Source of the DNA: Actinomycetes bacterium | Lineage (GTDB): Bacteria > Actinomycetota > Actinomycetes > Actinomycetales > Actinomycetaceae | DNA length: 22,784 nucleotides | Assembly: GCA_023426345.1 (NCBI GenBank) | Contig: JAFAAX010000055.1 | Span: forward strand, 1-22,784 | Reading direction: 5' to 3' | In this document: in pieces, positions 8,304 to 19,749 of the stretch | Layout: every line of letters starts with the position of its first letter | Numbering within the stretch: the stretch's first letter is position 1 | The notes under the pieces: model-generated | Told to the model about the DNA's origin: nothing | What the model saw: only the letters and a program-made list of their open reading frames with translations | The model's database searches: none | Position numbers and translations under genes: made by a program

Positions 8304-8333
8304 ATGATAGCCGATGGGTGTGGCGGGCATAAA
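8304..8333 (-). promoter_or_regulatory. possible promoter for the fusion-gene/tlyA/recN operon
   Basis: On the minus strand a TATCAT hexamer (8304-8309) fits the actinobacterial -10 pattern TANNNT. The expected -35 area, about 18 bases upstream, has only a weak TTTATG. Transcription would start near 8297, leaving a leader of about 118 bases before the ATG at 8179. This is the only good -10 seen between the rRNA terminator and the gene. The -35 area abuts the terminator. Confidence 0.35.
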
Positions 8334-8375
8334 CGGCGGGCCGCCGGAGTCATTGGTGTGGGATTCCGGCGGCCT
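8330..8375 (-). terminator. rRNA operon terminator
   Basis: A perfect 10-bp GC-rich inverted repeat (GGCCGCCGGA at 8339-8348 with TCCGGCGGCC at 8365-8374) has a 16-base loop. On the transcribed minus strand it is followed five bases later by a short T run at 8331-8333. It begins about 15 bases after the 5S 3' end, where an intrinsic terminator of the rRNA operon is expected. Confidence 0.75.
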
Positions 8376-8389
8376 GCGTGTTGTTGTGG

Positions 8390-8507
8390 TGCGGTGGTGT
8401 CCTACTCTCCCACACCCTGGCGGGTGCAGTACCATCGGCGTTGTGGGGCTTAGCTTCCGGGTTCGGAATGGGGCCGGGCGTTTCCCCCGCACTATGACCG
8501 CCGCACG
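8390..8507 (-). rRNA. rrf: 5S ribosomal RNA
   Basis: About 118 bases. On the minus strand it starts GTGCGGCGGTCATAGTG, contains the conserved CCCATTCCGAACCCGGAAG, and ends with GGGAGAGTAGGACACCACC followed by GCAC. The two ends pair (GTGCGGCGGT with ACCACCGCAC, allowing a wobble), as in helix I of 5S rRNA. It is the last gene of the 16S-23S-5S operon. Ends are good to about 2 bases. Confidence 0.96.
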
Positions 8508-8516
8508 TTTGTCGAC

Positions 8517-8558
8517 CACACCCTCCCAACCCCCCGGCTTGTGGGGGGTGTGGGTGTG
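8517..8558 (-). other. hairpin in the 23S-5S spacer
   Basis: A two-part stem: CACACCC (8517-8523) pairs with GGGTGTG (8552-8558), and inside it CCCCCC (8530-8535) pairs with GGGGGG (8543-8548). An asymmetric internal loop separates the two parts. It lies just before 5S and is probably a structure used when precursor 5S is released. There is no T tract after it, so it is not a convincing terminator. Confidence 0.55.
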
Positions 8559-8560
8559 TG

Positions 8561-8594
8561 GGTTGGTCGTGGACCGCACAGTGATTGTGAGCAT
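8561..8594 (-). other. 3' arm of the 23S processing stem
   Basis: 34 bases just after 23S that can pair over their full length with 11777-11810, just before 23S. There are two mismatches and four G-U pairs, with an unbroken run of perfect pairs over TTGTGAGCAT. Long stems enclosing 23S rRNA are the normal RNase III substrate in bacterial rRNA processing. Confidence 0.75.
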
Positions 8595-8629
8595 ACAAGT
8601 CTCGCTGTGCCACCCGTTGGGGTGGCGTT

Positions 8630-13529
<4,900 letters not shown>

Positions 13530-13628
13530 AAAAAACATCCAGAAAACCCCAACCAACCCAACCACCACACAGCAGCCAGACCAGCCAGAACAATCCCAAC
13601 CAAAAAACCAAACAAACAAACAAGGCAT

Positions 13629-13663
13629 CAAAAAGCAAACACACTATCGAGTTCACAAACAAC
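13629..13663 (-). promoter_or_regulatory. rRNA leader antitermination/processing motif
   Basis: The transcribed strand of the 16S leader contains GTTGTTTGTGAACTCGATAG, followed by TGTGTTTGCTTTTTG. This closely resembles the conserved leader element of mycobacterial and other actinobacterial rRNA operons (GAGAACTCAATAGTGTG type, containing boxA-like sequence), thought to recruit Nus factors so that the untranslated transcript is not terminated by Rho. The comparison is from memory. Confidence 0.6.
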
Positions 13664-13680
13664 ACCCACACGATGATCGC

Positions 13681-13737
13681 CCGCCATCCGGCGGCCTCTC
13701 AGAGGTGTCGCACGTCCGATCCGGGGCTCTCGCCCCG
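13681..13737 (-). other. three hairpins in the rRNA leader
   Basis: Consecutive stem-loops between the promoter and the antitermination motif: CGGGGC/GCCCCG with a GAGA tetraloop on the transcribed strand (13722-13737), CCTC/GAGG (13695-13705), and CCGCC/GGCGG (13681-13694). The GNRA-type loop on a GC stem is like boxB-type leader hairpins. None is followed by a T run, so they are not terminators. Confidence 0.5.
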
Positions 13738-13755
13738 CACCGGCGGCGAAGAAGA

Positions 13756-13784
13756 ACTCTACGCAGGTCGGCGCCCGCTGTCAA
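13756..13784 (-). promoter_or_regulatory. rRNA operon promoter
   Basis: On the minus strand a perfect -35 TTGACA (13779-13784) is separated by exactly 17 bases from TAGAGT (13756-13761), a TANNNT -10. Transcription should start near 13749, giving a leader of about 220 bases before 16S. The promoter lies only about 25 bases beyond the tyrS stop. It is the closest match to a housekeeping sigma-factor promoter that I recognised in the window. Confidence 0.85.
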
Positions 13785-13809
13785 ACCGAACGCCCATTCG
13801 GGGCGGACG

Positions 13810-15072
13810 TCACACCGCCCTGACCACCGCGAGGTTCCTCCGGCCCTTGCGGACCAGCGCGAGCCCCCCGGGCAACAGGTCCCCGGCGCCCAGGGGGGCG
13901 TCCTCGTCGGAGACCTTCACGTTGTTGAGGGACGCCCCGCCCGAGGCCACGGTGCGCCGGGCGGCGGACCGCCCCTTCTCCAGGCCCGTGGCCACCAGCG
14001 CATCGACGATCGTCGAGCGCCCCACGGCGATCTCCCCCGACGGCAGGTCGCGGGTCGCGGCCGCCAGCGTCGCGGCGTCCACCGTCCTCAGGTCGCCCGA
14101 CCCCCACAGTGCCTCCGTCGCGGCCTGGACGCGCGCGAGCTGCTCGGGCCCGTGGACCATCTCGGTGACCCGGGCGGCCAGCTCCCTCTGGGCGGCGCGC
14201 CGGTGCGGCCGTTCGGCGACCTCGACGGCCAGTTCCTCGATCCGGCCGCGGTCGAGGAAGGTGAAGATCTTGAGCAGCTTGACGACGTCCGCGTCCGCGG
14301 TCTGCAGCCAGAACTGGTAGAAGGCGTAGGGGCTCATCATCGCCGGGTCCAGCCAGATCGCCCCGCCCTCGGACTTCCCGAATTTCGTCCCGTCCGACTT
14401 CGTGATGATCGGCGTGGTCATGACGTGGGCCTCGTCGCCGTCGACCTTCCGGATCAGGTCGACGCCCCCGACCATGTTGCCCCACTGGTCGTTCCCGCCC
14501 GTCTCCAGCGTGCAGCCGTAGCGGCGGTGGAGCTCGAGGAAGTCGTTGGCCTGGAGGACCTGGTAGCTGAACTCCGTGTAGGAGATGCCCTCGTCGGAGT
14601 CCAGCCGGCGGGCGACGATGTCCTTGTTCAGCATCGTGCCGACGCGGAAGTACTTGCCGACGTCGCGCAGCAGGTCGATCGCGGACATCCGCGCCGTCCA
14701 GTCCAGGTTGTTGACCGTCCGCGCGGGGTTCGGCCCCTCAAAATCGAGGAGGCCCTCGATCTGGTGGCGCAGGTTGTCGGCCCATCCCGCCACCGTCTCC
14801 GCGTCGTTGAGCTGGCGCTCGCCGACCAGCCGCGGATCACCGATCAGCCCCGTCGCGCCGCCGACCAGCGCGAGCGGGCGGTGGCCGGCCCGCTGCAGGT
14901 GGCGCATGAGGATGAGCTGGACGAGGTGCCCGTGGTGCAGCGACGCGGCCGTGGGATCGAATCCGCAGTAATAGGTGACCGGGCCCGAGGCCAGGTGCGC
15001 CCTCAGCGCATCGATGTCCGTGTGCTGGGCGATGAGGCCCCGCCACTGCAGCTCCTCGAGGAGGTCGGTCAC
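13810..15072 (-). CDS. tyrS: tyrosyl-tRNA synthetase
   Basis: 420 aa from GTG 15072. The enzyme is a class I synthetase that charges tRNA-Tyr. The HIGH-type motif is in PTAASLHHGHLV (40-51), the tyrosine pocket segment TGGNDQWGNMVGG lies at 191-203, the KMSKS-type loop is KFGKS at 230-234 (the usual bacterial TyrS form), and a C-terminal S4 RNA-binding domain spans about 345-415. GTG 15072 was chosen because AAGGA lies about 7 bases upstream and the product then starts VTDLLEELQWRGLIAQ, like other actinobacterial TyrS. A GTG at 15087 is an alternative that adds five residues. It follows argH after a 58-base gap and is the last gene before the rRNA promoter. In M. tuberculosis tyrS (Rv1689) is similarly downstream of the arg genes. 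Confidence 0.96.
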   Translation of the reverse strand: MTDLLEELQWRGLIAQHTDIDALRAHLASGPVTYYCGFDPTAASLHHGHLVQLILMRHLQRAGHRPLALVGGATGLIGDPRLVGERQLNDAETVAGWADNLRHQIEGLLDFEGPNPARTVNNLDWTARMSAIDLLRDVGKYFRVGTMLNKDIVARRLDSDEGISYTEFSYQVLQANDFLELHRRYGCTLETGGNDQWGNMVGGVDLIRKVDGDEAHVMTTPIITKSDGTKFGKSEGGAIWLDPAMMSPYAFYQFWLQTADADVVKLLKIFTFLDRGRIEELAVEVAERPHRRAAQRELAARVTEMVHGPEQLARVQAATEALWGSGDLRTVDAATLAAATRDLPSGEIAVGRSTIVDALVATGLEKGRSAARRTVASGGASLNNVKVSDEDAPLGAGDLLPGGLALVRKGRRNLAVVRAV

Positions 15073-15100
15073 GGTGATGTCCTTCACGTGTTTGGATCTC

Positions 15101-15119
15101 GCCCCGGCGCTCCCGGGGC
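15101..15119 (-). terminator. GC-rich hairpin between argH and tyrS
   Basis: A perfect 7-bp stem (GCCCCGG at 15101-15107 with CCGGGGC at 15113-15119) has a 5-base loop, 11 bases after the argH stop. There is no T run after it. It may attenuate read-through from argH or stabilise the mRNA 3' end; GC-only stems are common at actinobacterial operon ends. Confidence 0.35.
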
Positions 15120-15130
15120 CGCGTGCCAGC

Positions 15131-16588
15131 TTACCGACCGGTGGGGCCCACTGGGGCGACCGCCCACGCGCGCAGGTCATCGACGAGGGCGGCCGCCTCC
15201 GCCAGCTGCTCGGTGACGCGGGCGGGCGCGGTCCCGCCGCGGCCCGACCGGGCCCGCACGGAGCCCTGCGCGCTGAGGACGTCGCGCACGTCGGGGGTCA
15301 GCCGGGGCGACGCCGCGGCGAACTCCTCGTCGGTGAGGTCCCACAGCTCGACGCCCCGGGCCTCCGCGGCGCGCACGCACGCGCCGGAGATCTCGTGCGC
15401 CTCACGGAAGGGGACGCCGCGGCGCACCAGCCATTCGGCGACGTCCGTGGCCAGGGAGAAGCCCTGCGGGGCCAGAGCCGCCATGCGGTCGAGGTGCAGT
15501 GTCATCGTCTCCACCATGCCGGCGACGGCCGGGAGCAGGATGTCCAGGGTGTCGACCTGGTCGAACACCGGCTCCTTGTCCTCCTGGAGGTCGCGGTCGT
15601 AGGCGAGCGGGATCCCCTTGAGGACCGTGAGCAGGGCGGTGAGGTCGCCGATGAGGCGTCCCGCCTTGCCGCGTCCGAGCTCCGCGACGTCGGGGTTCTT
15701 CTTCTGCGGCATGATCGAGGATCCCGTCGAGAAGGCGTCGTCCAGGGTGACGTACCCGAACTCCTTCGTGTTCCAGACCACGATCTCCTCGCAGAGCCGC
15801 GAGACGTCGACGCCGACCATCGCCGCGACGAACGCGAACTCGGCGACGATGTCGCGGGAGGCGGTGCCGTCGATGGAGTTCGGGCTCGAGTCGTCGAAGC
15901 CCAGCTCCGCGGCCACCGCGCGCGGATCCATGCCCAGCGTGTTCCCGGCCAGCGCCCCCGATCCGTAGGGCGACACGGCCGCCCGCCGATCCCAGTCGCG
16001 CCACCGGTCGACGTCGCGCAGGAGCGGCCACGCGTGGGCCGCCAGGTGGTGGGCGACGAGCACCGGTTGGGCGTGCTGCATGTGCGTGCGCCCGGGCATC
16101 ACGGCGTCCCCGGCCCGGCGCGCCTGCCCGAGGAGGGCGTCGGCGACGTCGAGGACGCGCCCGGCCAGATGGCGGGCCTCCTCGCGCAGGTACATCCGGA
16201 TGAGGGTCGCGATCTGGTCGTTGCGCGACCGGCCCGCGCGGAGCTTGCCGCCGAGGTGCGTCCCCGCGCGCTCCAGCAGGCCCCGTTCGAGGGCCGTGTG
16301 GACGTCCTCGTCCCCAGGGCCGGGACGGAACGCGCCGGACGCCACGTCGGCGTCCAGGCGGTCGAGCGCGTCGCTCATGGCGGCGAGCTCCTCGTCGGTG
16401 AGCAGTCCCGCGGCGCGCAGGGCGTTCGCGTGGGCGCGGGAGCCGCGGATGTCGACCCGCGCGAGCCTCCAGTCGAAGTGCGTGGACACGGACAGCGCGG
16501 CCAGGGCCTGCGAGGGGCCGCCGGCGAACCGGCCCCCCCACAGGCTGATCGGCGTGTCGGGGCGGGAGGTCTGCGGATCGTCTGCCAT
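15131..16588 (-). CDS. argH: argininosuccinate lyase
   Basis: 485 aa. It splits argininosuccinate into arginine and fumarate, the last step of arginine synthesis; the family is a cytosolic homotetramer. The fumarase/aspartase superfamily signature GSSIMPQKKNP is at 289-299 with the catalytic Ser291. The catalytic His is in GRTHMQHAQP (166-175). The N-terminal LWGGRF (16-21) is typical. Start ATG 16588 was chosen because the frame further upstream runs antisense to arcA. There is no good Shine-Dalgarno; CATCAT ends exactly 6 bases before the ATG, so a leaderless transcript is possible. Unlike the usual argGH arrangement, argH is cut off from argG by the oppositely oriented arcA and must use its own promoter. 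The C-terminal part from about 440 is Arg/Ala-rich but within the normal family range. Confidence 0.96.
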   Translation of the reverse strand: MADDPQTSRPDTPISLWGGRFAGGPSQALAALSVSTHFDWRLARVDIRGSRAHANALRAAGLLTDEELAAMSDALDRLDADVASGAFRPGPGDEDVHTALERGLLERAGTHLGGKLRAGRSRNDQIATLIRMYLREEARHLAGRVLDVADALLGQARRAGDAVMPGRTHMQHAQPVLVAHHLAAHAWPLLRDVDRWRDWDRRAAVSPYGSGALAGNTLGMDPRAVAAELGFDDSSPNSIDGTASRDIVAEFAFVAAMVGVDVSRLCEEIVVWNTKEFGYVTLDDAFSTGSSIMPQKKNPDVAELGRGKAGRLIGDLTALLTVLKGIPLAYDRDLQEDKEPVFDQVDTLDILLPAVAGMVETMTLHLDRMAALAPQGFSLATDVAEWLVRRGVPFREAHEISGACVRAAEARGVELWDLTDEEFAAASPRLTPDVRDVLSAQGSVRARSGRGGTAPARVTEQLAEAAALVDDLRAWAVAPVGPTGR

Positions 16589-16679
16589 GCCCCGATGATG
16601 CCCCGAGGCGGGGGCCCGCCGCCACCACGCCCACGGGGCGGCGGGTAGTCTGTCCCTGCCCCCGAGGGAAGGCAGGTTC
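16589..16679. promoter_or_regulatory. divergent control region between argH and arcA
   Basis: 91 bases. For arcA a TAGTCT -10 candidate (16646-16651) has no clear -35 and would place the start near 16658; AGGGAAGG before the ATG serves as ribosome site. For argH a CATCAT element (16595-16600) could direct a leaderless start. A perfect 9-bp inverted repeat, CCCGCCGCC (16615-16623) and GGCGGCGGG (16637-16645), with a 13-base spacer directly abuts the arcA -10. It could be an operator or a transcript hairpin. No AT-rich ARG box of the TGAAT/ATTCA type was seen. Confidence 0.4.
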
Positions 16680-17900
16680 ATGACAGGTCCGCACGTCGAC
16701 TCCGAGATCGGGCGTCTGCGCCGCGTCATCGTCCATCGGCCCGGCCGCGAGATCGAGCGGCTCACCCCGTCGAACCACCAGGAGCTCCTCTTCGACGACC
16801 TCCTCGACCCCGCGCGGGCCCGGGCCGAGCATGACGCGTTCACCGCGGTCATGGAGGACCGCGGCGTCGAGGTCCTCCAGCTGCGCTCCCTGCTCTCCCG
16901 GACGCTGGCCGTCCCCCAGGCGCGCGCCGCCGTGCTGAACCGCACGCTCAACGAGCGGCGCCTCGGCCCCGTCCTCACCCCGGCCCTCCAGGAGTGGACG
17001 GGGACGCTGGACGAGGAGCGGCTGGCGGATCTGTGCCTCGAGGGGCTCACCGTCGACGAATGGAAGGCGGTCTCCCCGGTCCGCTCGCTGGTCACCCGCA
17101 CCCTGGAGGATGAGGACTTCCTCATCCGCCCCCTGCCCAACCATCTGTTCGCCCGCGACGCCTCGGCCTGGATCGCCGACGGCGTGGCCGTCAACTCGAT
17201 GAGCAGCCTGGCGCGCGAACGCGAGTCCCTCCACTACTCCGCGATCTACCGCTGGCATCCGCTCTTCGCGGACACCGGGTTCCGGACCTGGTCGACGGGG
17301 ACGTCCGGCGCGATCCGCTCCGCGGAGGGCGGCGACGCGCTGCTGCTGGGCGACGGCGTCGTCGCGTTCGGCGTGTCCGAGCGGACCACCCCCCAGGGTG
17401 TCGAGCGCCTGGCCCTCAAGCTGTTCCTGGCCGGCCAGGCCCACACGGTCCTGGCGGTCGTCCTGCCGCATTCGCGCGCCTTCATGCACCTGGACACCAT
17501 CCTCACCCAGGTGGATGTCGACACCTTCCTCCTCTATCCCCGCCTGGGCCCCGTCCGCACGATGGTCCTCACCCAGGAGGACGACCACCTGCGCATCGCC
17601 GACGCCGGGACGGACCTCGTGGGCGCGCTCGAGGGCGTCCTCGGCCGCGCGGTGAGGGTGATCTCCCCGGAGGGGACGTTCTCCGAGCTCGACCGGGAGC
17701 AGTGGAACGACGGATTCAACGCGATCGCGCTGGCGCCGGGCCAGGTCGTCGTCTACGACCGCTCGCCGCTGGCCAACGAGGCGATGCGCCGCGCCGGCCT
17801 GGAGGTCATCGAGGTGCGCGGATCGGAGCTGGGGCGGGGCCGCGGAGGACCGCGGTGCATGACGTGCCCGGTCCTGCGCGACCCCGTCGACGCCTCCTGA
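16680..17900 (+). CDS. arcA: arginine deiminase
   Basis: 406 aa, the normal length. It hydrolyses arginine to citrulline and ammonia, the first step of the ADI pathway. All catalytic residues of the guanidino-group-modifying fold are present: Asp160 in LPNHLFARDASAWI, Glu216 in AEGGDALLLGDG, His270 and Asp272 in MHLDTILTQVD, and the nucleophile Cys393 in GRGGPRCMTCPVLRD. The ATG at 16680 gives the expected VDSEIGRLRRVIVHRPG N-terminus. It is the only plus-strand gene in the window, between argG (convergent, 24-base gap) and argH (divergent, 91-base gap). arcB, arcC and the arginine/ornithine antiporter arcD are not in the window. It could serve arginine catabolism, acid protection, or citrulline recycling through ArgG and ArgH. 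Base composition resembles its neighbours, so recent transfer is not evident. Confidence 0.95.
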   Translation: MTGPHVDSEIGRLRRVIVHRPGREIERLTPSNHQELLFDDLLDPARARAEHDAFTAVMEDRGVEVLQLRSLLSRTLAVPQARAAVLNRTLNERRLGPVLTPALQEWTGTLDEERLADLCLEGLTVDEWKAVSPVRSLVTRTLEDEDFLIRPLPNHLFARDASAWIADGVAVNSMSSLARERESLHYSAIYRWHPLFADTGFRTWSTGTSGAIRSAEGGDALLLGDGVVAFGVSERTTPQGVERLALKLFLAGQAHTVLAVVLPHSRAFMHLDTILTQVDVDTFLLYPRLGPVRTMVLTQEDDHLRIADAGTDLVGALEGVLGRAVRVISPEGTFSELDREQWNDGFNAIALAPGQVVVYDRSPLANEAMRRAGLEVIEVRGSELGRGRGGPRCMTCPVLRDPVDAS

Positions 17901-17924
17901 CGCCCGCGACCGCCTGTCAGCGCC

Positions 17925-19163
17925 TCACAGGGCGCCCTCGCCGACCTGCGGGCCCTTGCCGAACCGCACGTCGCGGGCGGTGGCCAGCTTCGATGTCATT
18001 CCGTAGATCTCGATGAAGCCGCGGGAGAACGACTGGTCGAAGGAGTCCCCGGTCTCGTAGGTCGCCAGGTTGAAGTCGTAGAGCGACCCCTCCGAGCGGC
18101 GACCGGTGACGGTGGCCCGCCCGCCGTGCAGCGTCATCCGGATGTCGCCCGACACGTACTCCTGCGTGGAGTCGATGAAAACGTCGAGGGACTTCTTCAG
18201 CGGGGAGAACCACTGGGCGTCGTAGACGAGCTCGCCCCACCGCTCGTCGACTCGGCGCTTGTACCGCGCCAGCTCGCGCTCGACGGTCACGCGCTCGAGC
18301 TCCTGGTGGGCGGCGATGAGCGCCACGGCGCCGGGGGCCTCGTAGACCTCGCGCGACTTGATGCCGACCAGGCGGTCCTCGACGATGTCGATCCGACCGA
18401 TCCCCTGGGCGCCGGCCCGGCGGTTCATCTCCTGGACGGCCTCCAGCGGGGTGACGGGCCGGCCGTCGATGGCCACGGGCACGCCGTGGTCGAAGGTGAG
18501 GACGACCTCGTCGGGCAGAGGCGGATAGGTGGGATCGTCGGTGTAGTTGTAGACGTCCTTCGTCGGGGCGTTCCACAGGTCCTCGAGGAAGCCCGTCTCG
18601 ATGGCGCGGCCCCACACGTTCTGGTCGATGGAGAACGGGTTGTTCCGCGTCGTCTCGATGGGCAGGTGGTGCTTGTTCGCGTAGTCGATGGCGACGTCGC
18701 GGGTGAGCGCCAGATCGCGCACCGGGGCGATGGTCTTGAGGTCCGGGGCCATCGACGTGATCGAGACCTCGAACCGCACCTGGTCGTTGCCCTTGCCGGT
18801 GCAGCCGTGGGCGACCGTGGTCGCCCCGAACTGGCGGGCGGCGCGCACGAGGTGCTTGGAGATCAGGGGCCGCGAGATGGCCGAGACCAGCGGGTACGCG
18901 CCCTGGTAGAGCGCGTTGGCCTTGAGCGCCGGCATGCAGAAATCGGCCGCGAACTCCTCCTTCGCGTCCGCGACGTAGGCCTCGACGGCGCCGCAGTCCA
19001 GCGCCCGCTGGCGGATGACCTCGAGGTCCTCCCCGCCCTGGCCGACGTCGACCGCGACGGCGATGACCTCCATCCCCGTCTGCTCGCCGATCCATCCGAT
19101 CGCGACCGAGGTGTCCAGTCCTCCCGAATACGCCAGAACCACACGGTCCTTGCCCTGCGTCAT
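17925..19163 (-). CDS. argG: argininosuccinate synthase
   Basis: 412 aa. It condenses citrulline with aspartate using ATP to make argininosuccinate. The ATP-pyrophosphatase P-loop is AYSGGLDTS at 11-19, and the second conserved block HGCTGKGNDQVRFE is at 119-132. The later TYPPLPDEV and FSPLKKSLD segments and the C-terminus are family-like. The ATG at 19163 has GAGGA at 19169-19173, 5 bases upstream, so it is preferred over the ATG at 19175, which would sit on the other side of that ribosome site. argR ends 55 bases upstream. The leader is purine- and CA-rich without a clear -10, so argG is probably read from the argJBDR transcript. Its 3' end converges on arcA. Confidence 0.96.
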   Translation of the reverse strand: MTQGKDRVVLAYSGGLDTSVAIGWIGEQTGMEVIAVAVDVGQGGEDLEVIRQRALDCGAVEAYVADAKEEFAADFCMPALKANALYQGAYPLVSAISRPLISKHLVRAARQFGATTVAHGCTGKGNDQVRFEVSITSMAPDLKTIAPVRDLALTRDVAIDYANKHHLPIETTRNNPFSIDQNVWGRAIETGFLEDLWNAPTKDVYNYTDDPTYPPLPDEVVLTFDHGVPVAIDGRPVTPLEAVQEMNRRAGAQGIGRIDIVEDRLVGIKSREVYEAPGAVALIAAHQELERVTVERELARYKRRVDERWGELVYDAQWFSPLKKSLDVFIDSTQEYVSGDIRMTLHGGRATVTGRRSEGSLYDFNLATYETGDSFDQSFSRGFIEIYGMTSKLATARDVRFGKGPQVGEGAL

Positions 19164-19218
19164 GATCGTCCTCAATTCTCTGTCTGTTCTGTGTGTGTCG
19201 TGTTCGTGGGGAAGGAGG

Positions 19219-19749
19219 TCAGCGGGCGTCCGGCCCGCCGTCGGCGGTGCCCGACTCCGCGAGGTGGAGGAGGCGGTCGCGCACGCCGACCGCCTGATCG
19301 GCGCCCCGGCAGACGACCAGGATCGTGTCGTCGCCCGCGACGGTGCCGACCACGCCGTCCATGCGCACGGCGTCGATGGCGGAGCCCAGCAGATTCGCGG
19401 CGCCGACCGGGGTGCGCAGGACCAGGATGTTCTCCGCCACGTCGGTGCCGACCAGCAGGTCCTGGCACCAGTGGACCAGGCGCGTCGCCGCGGCCTCGGC
19501 CTCGTGGGTGAGGCCGCCGTCCGCGTCGGGCACCGAGTAGACCTGGACGCCGTCCTGGTTGCGGACCTTCGTGGCCCGCAGCTCCATGAGGTCGCGCGAC
19601 AGCGTGGCCTGCGTCGTCTCGATGCCCAGCTCGGCCAGCGCGCCTCGCAGCTGCTCCTGGGAGGTGATCGCCCGGCCGGCCAGGATGTCGACGATCGCGC
19701 CGTGCCGGGCGGCTCGGGTCGAGGGGATCGACGCTGTCTCGTCGTTCAT
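19219..19749 (-). CDS. argR: arginine repressor ArgR
   Basis: 176 aa. ArgR is the hexameric regulator that binds ARG boxes when arginine is high. The N-terminal winged helix (about 12-72) has the family helix TTQATLSRDLMELRATKV at 45-62. The C-terminal oligomerisation and arginine-binding domain holds GTVAGDDTILVV at 135-146, including the Asp pair that contacts arginine. The ATG at 19749 overlaps the argD stop as ATGA, with AGGAGGG about 9 bases upstream. It is somewhat longer than E. coli ArgR (156 aa) because of an N-terminal Thr/Ser-rich extension and a Gly/Ala-rich tail. Placing the repressor inside the operon it controls implies autoregulation; the operator is presumably upstream of argJ or argC, outside the window. 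argF, which sits between argD and argR in M. tuberculosis, is absent. Confidence 0.95.
   Translation of the reverse strand: MNDETASIPSTRAARHGAIVDILAGRAITSQEQLRGALAELGIETTQATLSRDLMELRATKVRNQDGVQVYSVPDADGGLTHEAEAAATRLVHWCQDLLVGTDVAENILVLRTPVGAANLLGSAIDAVRMDGVVGTVAGDDTILVVCRGADQAVGVRDRLLHLAESGTADGGPDAR

Noticed and set aside
4595..8332. A 1245-codon plus-strand open frame with Val/Ile/Thr/Ala repeats
   Set aside because: It lies antisense to tlyA, the 54-aa gene and the fusion gene. Its hydrophobic repeats are simply the complement of the 36-base RGG repeat, and it crosses gene boundaries. It is a high-GC shadow frame.
13640..13665. Second rRNA promoter using TAGTGT as a -10
   Set aside because: No -35 is present at 16-18 bases, and the segment is better explained as the conserved leader antitermination motif.
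14397..14412. TyrS with an altered KMSKS loop (KFGKS)
   Set aside because: KFGKS is the normal form in bacterial TyrS, so it is not unusual.
17901..17924. Bidirectional terminator between arcA and argG
   Set aside because: A CTGAC/GTCAG pairing across the gap is only 5 bp with a loop of about 14 bases and no T run; too weak to call.
19164..19218. ARG box or separate promoter before argG
   Set aside because: No TGAAT/ATTCA palindrome and no TANNNT with a matching -35; the region only clearly supplies the GAGGA ribosome site.
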